From the NCBI GenBank assembly GCA_011800805.1, contig MPNW01000120.1:1-36182 (forward strand): DNA of 36,182 nt. Reading direction: 5' to 3'. This document shows, piece after piece, positions 12,801-21,895 of this stretch. The DNA comes from Hirudo medicinalis (Eukaryota; Annelida; Clitellata; Hirudinida; Hirudinidae). Both the position numbers and the translations under genes were made by a program. Every line of letters starts with the position of its first letter. Position 1 is the first letter of the stretch. The notes under the pieces were generated by a model. The model saw nothing but the letters and a program-made list of their open reading frames with translations. It ran no database searches and was not told where the DNA came from.

Positions 12801-14713
12801 GTTTGAATCAATTGTGCATCTCAACCTCACACTTCAACGATACCAGGGTTTTGAGTCCATAGGATTTGAATGATAATTGAGCAATAACTGGAAAGACAGG
12901 ATGTGATAAGTTCACTTTGTCCAAATGGTCATTAATCTGCCTGATGTGGCATTAAGTCTTCAGCACTGACTCCATGGAATGTTATTTTATAAAGCAACTA
13001 ACCAAGCAATGTTTTCACTATTTAATTTAACCTTCAGCCACAAAGGCTGAATTTAATAATAATTAATGGAATTTTTTTACATTCACAAACAAAACCCAGG
13101 AAAGGAGCAATAACTTTAGCTATCAAATGGAGCCCAAGAATCCCTCAAGATAAACATTTTTAGAACTTCATTTAAACTTAAAATATCTTAAATAACTGAC
13201 TAAATTATCAATTAAATGACATAATTTTTAATTTACCAATTATAACTGAGGAAAGACACAAGTAAATGTTTAAAATAAGTGGACGTCAACAAAACGACAA
13301 GACGAGCACAAATTTAACAAAAGGACCTGCAATTTTTTGATTTCTTTTTTAAGATCAGCCTCGTGTTTTTCTTTGATGTTGACATTTGTGGTGCTGTATA
13401 TCTGCAGAAAAATATGCCAATGTAATAACATATTAAAACTTAAAAAACATAATAAATAATTATAATAGATAATTATAATGATTGAAAATGTTAATTCATC
13501 AATTAAGGGTGACAGTTTCTATAAGTAGTTTGCTCAAATATGTTGATGAGTTCATATTCCTTGCAGAAGTAATGAAGCTTCCATGCTGCTCAAGAACCCC
13601 AACTGTTTTGGCAAAGCATGTCTCACCAAAGTTTCCTTCACCAACAGCGATAAAGTGGTGCCAGTTCAAAGGTCAAAGACTCAAAAGATTGGTGACGATG
13701 ACACATCGTTGCAGAGCACGTAAGCACATTGTAACTATATGGTACTACAGAGTAGTATACAAAATGATCACCAACAAATAAAAGCTTAAAAATTCAGATT
13801 CTTGATCTTCATCAAGTCTTGACATCTTTCATTTCCTTCCAATTTCATGCAAAATTGCCAAATGATTTTCCTTATCATTGCTATTTATACAAATCCTTTA
13901 CCAACAGTCTTAATGTGGGGATGTTGTTAATTATAATAGAAAACTTTATTTCACTGCCAGGCAGCTCCATAAAATTATAAACTTGATTTAAATAATTAAA
14001 ACTTAGACTTGAAAGTTTAATTTTGCAATTTAAAATATGTTTAAAATATTGTTTAAAATATTTATTTCCATTTATTTATATATCATTTATTTCTTATTGG
14101 AGCCAGCAGTGGACACTCAGCATAAAACATACTCCTTGTATTCATGCATTCAACGCGAGAAAATGAATTAATGTGGGCATTTTAAAGCCACAACACACAA
14201 TGAACATGAGCATGAGTACCACTGCAGACAGAAATAGCTTTCAGAAATCATACAAAATCCTTTGACTATTAAAATTATTCATAACATATGTCAGTGTGGA
14301 CAACTCCAGAAATAGTGGCAGTCTTTAAACATTGATGTTTGTAACAATATTAACCAAATATGGAATATATATTTTAGAAAAAAAAACTTAAACAAACCTT
14401 TTGCCACAAATCCTCAAAAACTTCAACACCTTCCCCAACTTTCTTTATACATCTTTCTATTTCACCTGGTTTAATTATTTCGTTTCACAGTCATAAACCA
14501 CGAATATTGTCACTAAAGTAAACAACGGGCAGAGCGTACGAACTAGAAGTAACAAAGCAAAGCATACACGCGAACAATGGAAATTCAGTAAATCTTCAAA
14601 CACCTCCGATTTTGCGTTAAAAATAATCCTCCAGATTTTCGATATAAAACTTCCCCAGTTTGCAAGTATTTGTTCAACAATAGATTACCTTGCAACTTTC
14701 TCTTGTCCGCCAT
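6864..14713 (-). CDS. CNOT3: CCR4-NOT transcription complex subunit 3
   Basis: Complete gene of 16 exons (- strand, 5' to 3'): 14713-14689, 14465-14398, 13401-13327, 12327-12238, 12010-11882, 11724-11635, 11425-11312, 10930-10805, 10356-10225, 9839-9739, 9649-9568, 8825-8670, 8461-7818, 7723-7573, 7408-7283, 6959-6864 (2205 nt, 734 aa; human about 753). The start MADKRKLQG is the canonical family N-terminus. Residues 1-239 form the coiled-coil Not3 domain ([41 protein letters not shown]). Residues about 240-600 are a Ser/Thr/Pro/Gln-rich linker. The last about 125 residues are the NOT box ([52 protein letters not shown]). Known role: scaffold subunit of the CCR4-NOT deadenylase, pairing with CNOT2 to bind CNOT1 in mRNA decay and repression. 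The junction 9568/8825 is the least certain, because it borders an assembly duplication and other donor/acceptor pairs keep frame. Confidence 0.96.
9269..9566. repeat. Two tandem copies of about 148 bp separated by an n (likely assembly duplication)
   Basis: Copy 1 (about 9272-9420) and copy 2 (about 9421-9566) share AACAATGATAACAAC..., AAC/AAT simple repeat, then ATTAGTGCAATGAACCTTGG and CTAGACTTGCC. Copy 1 ends GCCnC where copy 2 reads GCCACCTGAG and runs into the CNOT3 exon ending at 9568. The n sits exactly at the junction, as expected when two contigs with overlapping ends are joined without merging. Confidence 0.8.
9419..9419. other. Ambiguous base n
   Basis: The only undetermined base in the window. 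Comparison with the second copy of the flanking repeat suggests the true base is A. Confidence 0.95.
10510..10582 (+). mobile_element. Candidate tRNA-related SINE, copy 2
   Basis: Intronic to CNOT3 (antisense to it). It contains TGTTCGAAACCCAGCTTGCA (10519 onward), a good match to a box B consensus, followed by CATCGGGAAGGAGCGTTTTA and TATAAATGG. The block order and spacing are close to 3270-3342. A possible box A lies upstream near 10470-10490 (TAGGTTAGGG) but is weak. Confidence 0.4.
12328..13326 (-). other. CNOT3 intron, about 1 kb
   Basis: AT-rich. I see no exon, repeat or RNA gene in it. Confidence 0.5.
13560..13672 (-). pseudogene. Possible relic of a protein kinase glycine loop in a CNOT3 intron
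   Basis: Read on the - strand from 13672, an open frame gives [20 protein letters not shown], which contains a G-x-G-x-F-G loop like that of tyrosine kinases, but with Thr where Val is usual after Gly-Glu and no following A-x-K. It is bounded upstream by an in-frame stop and continues open to about 13500 without further kinase motifs. There are no convincing splice sites. It could be a decayed gene fragment or coincidence. Confidence 0.25.
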
Positions 14714-15163
14714 TTCTTTGTGTAAGCCCAATACACGAATTTCAGCATTATCGTTAACAGAAAGACATAGATCGACGTTCTTGCACAAAAAATCGGAACA
14801 TTTCGAAAAATATGGAAGCAAACTGTCAGTCTGGATATAAGCGATATAGCACATTAAAATCAGACACACATTTATTAAAATCTCCAACTCTAAGAGTCGC
14901 ACGGCAGATGATTAAAATGGATGCTGACTAATAAACATCCATGTACAACCAGAAGAGGGATGCGCTTTTAGCATTGAAAGAACAAATTTTCTAAAATTTC
15001 TTAGTTTTTTTAATCTATTTGACTATTCACCTATTTTCAACAAAAAAACACATTATATATGCCAAAGCATCACGATGGACGTCAGTCAAAACCATCCACC
15101 GGGCCTATTAGGAATGCTTAACTGAACCAAACACTCAATGACTTGTACGGCTCTTAGAACAAA
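14714..15163 (-). promoter_or_regulatory. CNOT3 upstream region / 5' UTR
   Basis: About 450 bp separates the NDUFAF3 poly(A) signal from the CNOT3 ATG. The promoter and 5' UTR of CNOT3 must lie here or in the preceding transcript. I see no TATA box that I would call and no conserved element I can name. The region includes an in-frame upstream stretch of about 60 codons on the - strand, which is not needed because the family N-terminus starts at 14713. Confidence 0.35.
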
Positions 15164-15169
15164 TTTATT
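15164..15169 (-). terminator. Poly(A) signal of the NDUFAF3 / small-ORF transcript
   Basis: TTTATT on + reads AATAAA on -. It is the first such hexamer after the NDUFAF3 stop and the small ORF stop, and lies about 450 nt before the CNOT3 start codon. Confidence 0.5.
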
Positions 15170-15201
15170 CACTACAGATTTCTGAAATGTCTATTAAAAA
15201 A

Positions 15202-15330
15202 TCAGTTGCGAAGAACAGGCACTGGAGCGGCAACCACTCTCGGCTGGTACTCCACAAAACGAATTAGCTTCATCAATATCGGCCCAGACACTATGAAATA
15301 CATACAAATAATCCAAAGGTAATTTCTCAT
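15202..15330 (-). CDS. Candidate small membrane protein, second cistron of the NDUFAF3 transcript
   Basis: A 42-codon open frame (ATG at 15330, TGA ending 15202) lies in the last NDUFAF3 exon. Its ATG overlaps the NDUFAF3 TGA as ATGA. It starts MRNYLW, has a hydrophobic stretch at about residues 4-20 (YLWIICMYFIVSGPILM), then a basic/amphipathic segment (KLIRFVEYQPRVV) and an Ala/Pro/Val-rich tail ending VPVLRN. The base composition is clearly richer in G and C than the AT-rich spacer that follows, which suggests selection. An AATAAA on the same strand at 15169-15164 sits about 35 nt past its stop, so it would lie inside the mature mRNA. I do not recognise the family. The shape resembles small single-pass mitochondrial membrane proteins (the hydrophobic core loosely recalls TOM5), but that is a guess. 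It could also be a chance frame in the 3' UTR. Confidence 0.45.
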   Translation of the reverse strand: MRNYLWIICMYFIVSGPILMKLIRFVEYQPRVVAAPVPVLRN

Positions 15331-16872
15331 ATCTTCATTTTTGTCGGCAGGATGTCTTCAGAGAAATGGTTTATATAACTGGGGGGTATGAATGCACCAG
15401 CAACGAAGCGGTTTTCAGAATTAAGAAAGTTGAACACTGCGTAAGCTTGTTCCTAAAGTTGAAATGCTAGTAGTTAATTTGATTATGTCACTTTCAAATT
15501 TAAATTTCATATTTCCAGAAATATTTTTGACAGAAAGTATGTACAAAACAGAATAAATTAGTCACAATTCAAATATTTTTTGAAAGCCTATTGAAAATGA
15601 TTAAATTATTTATGATCTAATAATAGTTGACATTCCTGCTATGATTAGCAATCTGATTCATGATTAGATTATAAAGCCTACAAAAAACGATATGATCTAA
15701 AAGATGAAAAAATAAACTATAAATAACTAGTAAGAAAATCATTTTAATGTATAAATACAACAAATAGGCTTCTAAAACAATAATCTTACTGAAGGTAGAA
15801 CTTCAATGTTCAACTTTTTGCTCCTTAAATATCTCAGTGCATCAGGATTTAATTTTGCCACATTTTGTCGTTCACCTAAACCCAAAACCAGCAACTCTGA
15901 AATATCAACACAAAGCATTCGACTTTGAGAAACCCTTGCAACTGAGGATTTCAATTCCTAACAGAGCTGCAACAAAGCAAAACTGACACAAGCTTAATAT
16001 GTTTAAACATGTATTAAATGCTTTTCCAGAGAATTATTAGTGTAAATATTTTTCTGCCATCCTAAGTAAATTCAGGAAAGTAAACAAGCTTTAAATAAAT
16101 GGAGGAAAAACTGCATCTAACTAAATAAACTAACCAGTATTGTTAGTATTATTATTATTAAAGAATTATAATTCAATTATATGAATAACAAGATCTATAA
16201 AATGCTTAAACAAAACTGAGCATTCTATTAATTACCAAGTTTAGGATCCAGCATTGTAAAGAGACGAAGAGAATCTTCATTAATATCTTGCACTCCACTA
16301 ATCTGACAAAAATAAATTGCTTAATTTGAATTAAGACTTTAGATTAATCATAACATTAGCTCTCATTTTTCACAAAATAGGTTTACATCAATTTAAATAT
16401 TTATAAGAGCTCACATTCCAATGGAGAATAGATTTAGGAAATATGACACATGGTCCAATAACACCCAATCCTGAACTCAATCTAAGACCCTGACTACTGT
16501 AAGCTTCGACAAACATGCCTTCTTCATGATTTTCTATTGTAACTCTTGTTCTAAATTGATTTAGGTCTCCATCATCATCCATGGTAGACATTGAACGTTT
16601 GGGAATACTGAAAAGCATTTTATAAAAAAAAAATAAGTTTATGTAAAAACTTGCTTATCAATTTACAGGGGAGACCACTAATACTCCTTTATTCCAATCA
16701 ATTATTATATATTATCGAAACGCTATACTGGACAGTCATTAAGAAAACACTGTACTTTAATTTAAGTAGTTTTCTATGTAGAATGATGTCTTGTTCGCTA
16801 TAGCCCAAAAACATACCATGATATTCTGCCATTCAATGCATTCCTTGATAACACTCTAAAAAAAGAAATCAT
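15327..16872 (-). CDS. NDUFAF3: NADH dehydrogenase (complex I) assembly factor 3
   Basis: Complete, five exons (- strand): 16872-16817, 16607-16415, 16302-16236, 15896-15790, 15452-15327 (549 nt, 182 aa; human 184). The first exon encodes MISFFRVLSRNALNGRIS, rich in Arg, Ser and Leu with no acids, a typical mitochondrial presequence. The mature part carries the Mth938/DUF498-type fold signatures: GVIGPCVIFPKSILHWN, ISGVQDINEDSLRLF, ELLVLGLGER, and AVFNFLNSENRFVAGAFIPP. Known role: with NDUFAF4 it builds the early matrix-arm (Q-module) intermediate of respiratory complex I. The neighbour NDUFS7, transcribed divergently, encodes a subunit of exactly that module. Phases agree at every junction. 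A later in-frame Met (in the SMSTM segment) exists, but starting there would lose the presequence. Confidence 0.93.
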
Positions 16873-17293
16873 TGCGTATAAAGGGCCTTGAAAATATCGC
16901 TCAATGTTTACCCGCGACCTTAATCACGAACAAATGTATAATTTAGAGATATTTGTTTATTTAAAAAAATTGCATTCGTATTTTTTAACAAAATATATTT
17001 TTATCAATTTAATAATTTTATATCATCGCACATTTATTATGTGTGTACAATTGAAATAAATGTTATTGCGCCTAAGAAGTCCGTTTTACAAGAACGATCG
17101 CAAGGTGATTTGTATTCTGTGCTTTTTCGGATATTTGGTTTCTGGCCGGTATAACATTTAAAAGGTGTGCTATGTATTGTTTTGATGCGTGCATTTTTTT
17201 TTTATAAAATTAATTTCTTCGAATCTTTGTTCCATGTGCCACAATTTTGTGTCTAAACCTTATTTATTTATTTAATCTTTATTGAATTTACAG
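16873..17293. promoter_or_regulatory. Shared divergent promoter region of NDUFAF3 and NDUFS7
   Basis: The two start codons are 421 bp apart and point away from each other, so both promoters fall in this interval. It is AT-rich, with a more GC-balanced patch around 17070-17155. I see no clear TATA box and cannot name factor sites with confidence. The NDUFS7 ATG directly follows TTTACAG (17287-17293), and GT donors at 17105 and 17165 would allow a 5' UTR intron. Confidence 0.6.
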
Positions 17294-18852
17294 ATGATGC
17301 TAATGCTTGCTGAAAGAGGTGTGATTAGGTCTTTGATGTGCTTTAGAAAGGATTCTAGCGTATTTAACGCTTTGTTGAAGACCTCGTTTAATGGATTTCA
17401 ATTATCATCAAGGTTGTTGTATGTTCCAAAAGTGTAGTCATAATACATATTTTCTGCAAAAAACATTAGTTATCAGGGCTAATATGATTGTGTAGGAATC
17501 AGTCTTCAGTTCCATCTTCAGACCCACCTAAACAGGTTTCTGCAAGGAAGCCTTATTCTCCTTTCCAGATTCCATTAAAAAAGTCAAATGCAGCTGATTA
17601 TGCATTGGCTAGAGTTGATGATCTTATAAATTGGGGAAGAAAAGTAATTACATTACCCTTATTGTAATTTATTAATTTTATAACTTGGATTATTTTGCTC
17701 TTAAATATTAACTTTTGATGGATCCAACAACTAAAGACATGATGAGAATTTGATCATTCACAAATGATTTGATGAAGTAAATGCTCAGTTTAGTGGATCT
17801 CCACAGATAATTATTATTGGTTAATTTTAGTGAGAAGACGAGGTCTTCACACTGTGCTTATAGTAATGGAAAATAAATGATATTTGAACAAGTACAAGTG
17901 CAAAATTGAATCACACATTTTACATAAATTTTTGATGGTTGATGATTAATAGGACCTGTGGCCATTAATTGTCTAAAATAAATTGCTTATTTTCTGAAAT
18001 AGAGTTCTCTGTGGCCACTGACTTTTGGGTTGGCCTGCTGTGCCATAGAGATGATGCACTTTGCAGCTCCAAGATATGACATGGATCGATTTGGTGTTGT
18101 CTTTAGGGCAAGTCCAAGGCAGGCTGACTGCATTATTGTTGCTGGTACTGTGACCAATAAGATGGCACCAGCTCTAAGAAAGGTTAGCTTTACAGCTTGT
18201 ATTCATAAGTCACAGAAGTGGATTAGCATTTGTTATTTAGGCAAACAAGACAACTAATGATTGTGTTGTTTTTAATGAGGTAATATTTATTTATTTTTTG
18301 TAGATTTATGATCAAATGCCTGATCCAAAATGGGTTATCTCAATGGGAAGTTGTGCCAATGGTGGTGGTTATTATCACTATTCATATTCTGTTGTAAGAG
18401 GGTGTGACAGGATCATCCCTGTTGACATCTATGTGCCAGGTTTGTATGCAACTTCATTTACTTTCCTCAACTTGGATTTTTATTTATTCAATAGTAAATG
18501 GCCTTTAATTAATGTTTTTCTAAGCAATAATTTTAAAACTTGTAATCATAATAGCTTAAGGCAGTGCATAGGTTTTACTTTTATTGATTCCAAACCCTCT
18601 GAGATCTGAGAGGTTACAGAAATGTGTCTAGATTGCTTATGTTTATCAAATGTGAAAATAACCACAAATCAAACTCACTCATCAAACCTGTTGTAATGCC
18701 TTAATTCATATTCATGAATGTCAACAGATTTTCTTATAATTCTTCTTAAACTAGGTTGCCCCCCTACTGCAGAAGCTCTTTTGTATGCCATCCTTCAGTT
18801 GCAGAAGAAGATCAAAAGAATGGCACTGATTCAAAGCTGGTACAGGAGATGA
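17294..18852 (+). CDS. NDUFS7: NADH dehydrogenase (complex I) iron-sulfur protein 7, PSST/20 kDa subunit
   Basis: Complete, five exons: 17294-17412, 17496-17643, 18003-18182, 18304-18439, 18755-18852 (681 nt, 226 aa; human 213). The N-terminus ([19 protein letters not shown]) is a plausible mitochondrial presequence. The core is very highly conserved: [58 protein letters not shown], and [20 protein letters not shown]. The four ligands of [4Fe-4S] cluster N2 are visible as the tandem Cys101-Cys102, Cys166 and Cys196. Known role: passes electrons from N2 to ubiquinone at the Q site in the matrix arm. It is head to head with NDUFAF3 and tail to tail with PEX10. An AATAAA at 18909-18914 lies 57 nt after the stop. 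Confidence 0.97.
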
Positions 18853-18908
18853 GGTAGATCGACAGAAGAATCACCAATTCTAAGAACTAAAACAATGAGA
18901 AGAAATAG

Positions 18909-18914
18909 AATAAA
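18909..18914 (+). terminator. NDUFS7 poly(A) signal
   Basis: AATAAA 57 nt downstream of the NDUFS7 stop codon. It is consistent with a short 3' UTR ending before the converging PEX10 gene. Confidence 0.5.
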
Positions 18915-19232
18915 AGCTTATACTTAGGTGTTTGTTGAACTTGTAAATATTTTCGAGTTGAGTCTCAAACCATATCCAGGTTTGCATTACGGATTGAAAT
19001 ACATTTCTAAATCGACCTATTTGACTGTTCATGTTTCTTCCTCATCAAGACACAGAGCAACACAGTCATTACACATGCTTTTAATCTATTCAGAAATAAC
19101 TTTGAAAAATAATCTAAGACACAATTGATAAATTTCAAATGTTCTGTCCTATAAAAATTGCTTTTGTGGTCAGGATGGCAACACATGCTTGGAACTAATT
19201 CATAGGTGGACTGACTTAGAGTGCAGATGAGT
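18915..19232. other. Spacer between convergent NDUFS7 and PEX10
   Basis: No exon supported. On the - strand it should hold the PEX10 3' UTR. The best candidate hexamer is a weak ATTAAA at about 19085-19080; there is no clear AATAAA close to the PEX10 stop. Confidence 0.35.
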
Positions 19233-21386
19233 TCAGATGAAGTTCTGGAGGCGAATCAGTTTTGAGGGAGTCACAGTTGCTCTGCAGATTGGGCACTCAG
19301 GCTGAAATTGACAACAAAGACTAAATGCTTTATAACATTTGTATTGAGGTTTAAAACTCCCACTTTAACACTCTTCACATTCTAATCATAACCGAGTACT
19401 AATCTCAATCATTCTGACATCATGACCTTCAATTTATTTCAAGGATATAGTGCACATTACGAATAGCAATAAAATGATAGATATCACAATTTTGAATACT
19501 GTAGGGATTTGATACAAATATTAGGGATTAGGTTGCTGACCTTAGTTTCACACCACTGCACAATACATTCCCAGCAGAACAAATGGCCACAGTTGGTACC
19601 TGTGATGTTTGTGATATTTCCTTGGCAAAGCCCACAATCCTGAGTAGAATCTACAGTTGCTTGCTTGGTGGATATCTTTGCACAAGCTTTCAATTCGCAT
19701 TCATTGTCGTTGCTGAGAAAAACGTGGAAAAATCAAATTGGTGAAGATGGGCAGCAATAATTTGTGCTGCCTAGATCATAATTTTGATTGAATTCATAAC
19801 TTGAAATTAACTAAATTTTAGTGGCATCAACAGTAGGTAAGGGATGAAGATTTTTGGAAATGATAACAGATAAAGGTTGATGACCATAGTACATACTCTT
19901 CAGAAAATAGGAGAAAACACTTGATGAATTTCCACGAATTGAATTGTTGGCGTTTTTGTCCACCCAAAAATGACCAGACTTTGTAGAGCCTGTGAATGGA
20001 TGTTATGCTGAGCTGAAGCAACATCAAGAGACCCAAGATGTGATAACTTTTTGACATTCTACTGCCTCTGGTTGGCCTTACTTGTACCTTAGAAAGTTTT
20101 AAAAAAATTAAAGTGGTGCTTACATCAAAGCATTCTTCTTATAAATCAAAAGATAATCTAATCACTTCAGACCAACTTACATAATAAATTCCAAGTAATC
20201 TCTTGGCCAAACTAAAAAATACTCCACTGATGTAGAACAGAGCTAGATGATACTTATGCAAAAAGTTTGCAATGTTTTTTGTCAAGTCTACAAAGTCTGC
20301 CAATCCCCTCTTCGGAAGGCCAAACATTAAGCCACCCTTACGCAGTCTTTGGGCTATGATTGAGGCCAGCCTATCTAATGTGTAAGGCACCAGGATTTCA
20401 AGAGCTATCATTAATGCCCTTTTCTGAAAAATGTTAAACAAATTTCTGAATTAATGAAGATTCTGAAGCCAAATTAAGGCCCAGCTGAATTCATAAATTA
20501 AATATTGTGTTAAGGACGAGGAGTTATCATACCATGGCAAATTACATTCTTACATATTTTGATGGTATGCCTTTTCCATCAAGATTGATCTGTAATATGT
20601 TTACATACTCTTCACCAAGGGTCTGATACCCTGCAATTCAAGTTCAAAAGTACAGACTGAAACGATATGTATGAAAAGATCTTGGTAAATGAGACATAGT
20701 TACAATGAAGAATATAAGAATTAATTATGAAGTAATATAGGTAATCTTTGTCACAATAAGTTGTTATTCCTAAATTCTTCCTTAAAATTTTAAAGGCATT
20801 TAGATTTGTCATTTGGCATTTAGGTCTACAGGACCAAAACTGGGAGATTAAAAGGAAAAATGTTGAATATTTTTCGTTTTAAATAACAACTGGAAAATGT
20901 AAAGAAGACAATTCATAAATAAATAAATAAAAACATACAGGCATTAAATTCAGTTTCAGAACAACAAAACTAATTTAAAATGTCCTGCTGATCTTACCAG
21001 CTAAAGTAGTCAGGCTGTAATACAATAGGTCAGCTCCAAGATCTATTTCCTTTGTCCACTTCAGCCATGTCTTCATACCTTAAAAGGAATAACAAAAACG
21101 AATTCTGAAACAATGGCAGACAACTAAATTAGCAGTCTAATTTTTAATAAACCTACTGCACATATTATTGGACCATTAAAGCACTTTAGCTCAAGCCAAT
21201 TCATTTGGAGCGTTTAAATTAAAATCGCAGCTGCAATAACTCCTTCACAACAAATAAATGTTGTAAAGGCCAATACAAACCGGGTAAAGAATCTGCAAAT
21301 TCTCTAAGTAGTGACCTCAAGTGAGCTCTAAAATGTGCATCTTTTTGGTTGGACCTTACTATTGGAGCTTGCTGAGCATCGTTCAT
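19233..21386 (-). CDS. PEX10: Peroxisome biogenesis factor 10, RING E3 ubiquitin ligase
   Basis: Seven exons (- strand): 21386-21281, 21078-20998, 20630-20554, 20423-20181, 20087-19921, 19712-19541, 19301-19233 (915 nt, 304 aa; human about 326). The N-terminal pex2/pex12-type membrane domain shows AGYQTLGEEYVNILQI, ALEILVPYTLDRL, ALFYISGVFFSLAKRL and a hydrophobic segment ILGLLMLLQLSI. The C-terminal C3HC4 RING runs from Cys251 (CGLC, NCGHLFCWECIVQWC, CPICR) and ends KLIRLQNFI. Known role: with PEX2 and PEX12 it forms the retrotranslocation ligase that ubiquitinates the PEX5 receptor in the peroxisomal membrane. The 3' end of exon 5 (19921) is the weakest call: the donor is poor, but it is the one I found that restores RING frame without losing conserved sequence. 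It is head to head with INPP4. Confidence 0.94.
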
Positions 21387-21895
21387 GATGACAAACTTTA
21401 ATATTACTTTAACTATAAAAACTATTGAGAGACGTTACCTCGGGTCCATATACTTACGTAACAGCGAAATCAATCTCGCGTTTGGTTCCGAACCTTTGTA
21501 CAAGTGTTGCCAGGAGTCAAAATGCCAGTAAGCCAAATTTTTTTAAGGGAAATTTTCACTTTTTAATAAATAAGACATATTTTATTTTTTTAATGAAGCT
21601 AAATATATTTTATTTGACAATCTTAAAGTTAAAAATAACACAAGCTCTTTAAAAGGATTATTATCATAATCGTGTTTTCATTAAATCTGTTTTGATTGTT
21701 TCGCTATTGCCCGTGGATGGCAAAGATGCGGGACTCTTTTAAATTATGAGAGATATTGGATTTTTATTTAGTTTAATCAAACCTTTGAATTGAACTTTTT
21801 GATTCAATTTTACAGCTTCACTTATGCAACAAAAAATAATATAGTCAGATGATCGTATTTGTATGGAATATTAATCAATATTTAAAAGCTCAATA
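21387..21895. promoter_or_regulatory. Shared upstream region of PEX10 (-) and INPP4 (+)
   Basis: The start codons lie 509 bp apart and diverge. A CpG-containing, less AT-rich patch at 21430-21520 is the likely promoter core. On the + strand a GTAAGC donor at 21528 and a TTTTACAG acceptor ending at 21813 would give a 5' UTR intron for INPP4. Short upstream ATGs occur in the putative leader. No factor sites are assigned. Confidence 0.45.

Noticed and set aside
14714..14902. Longer N-terminus for CNOT3 from the in-frame Met at 14902
   Set aside because: MADKRKLQG at 14713 is the conserved family start; the upstream codons are AT-rich and unlike any Not3 protein.
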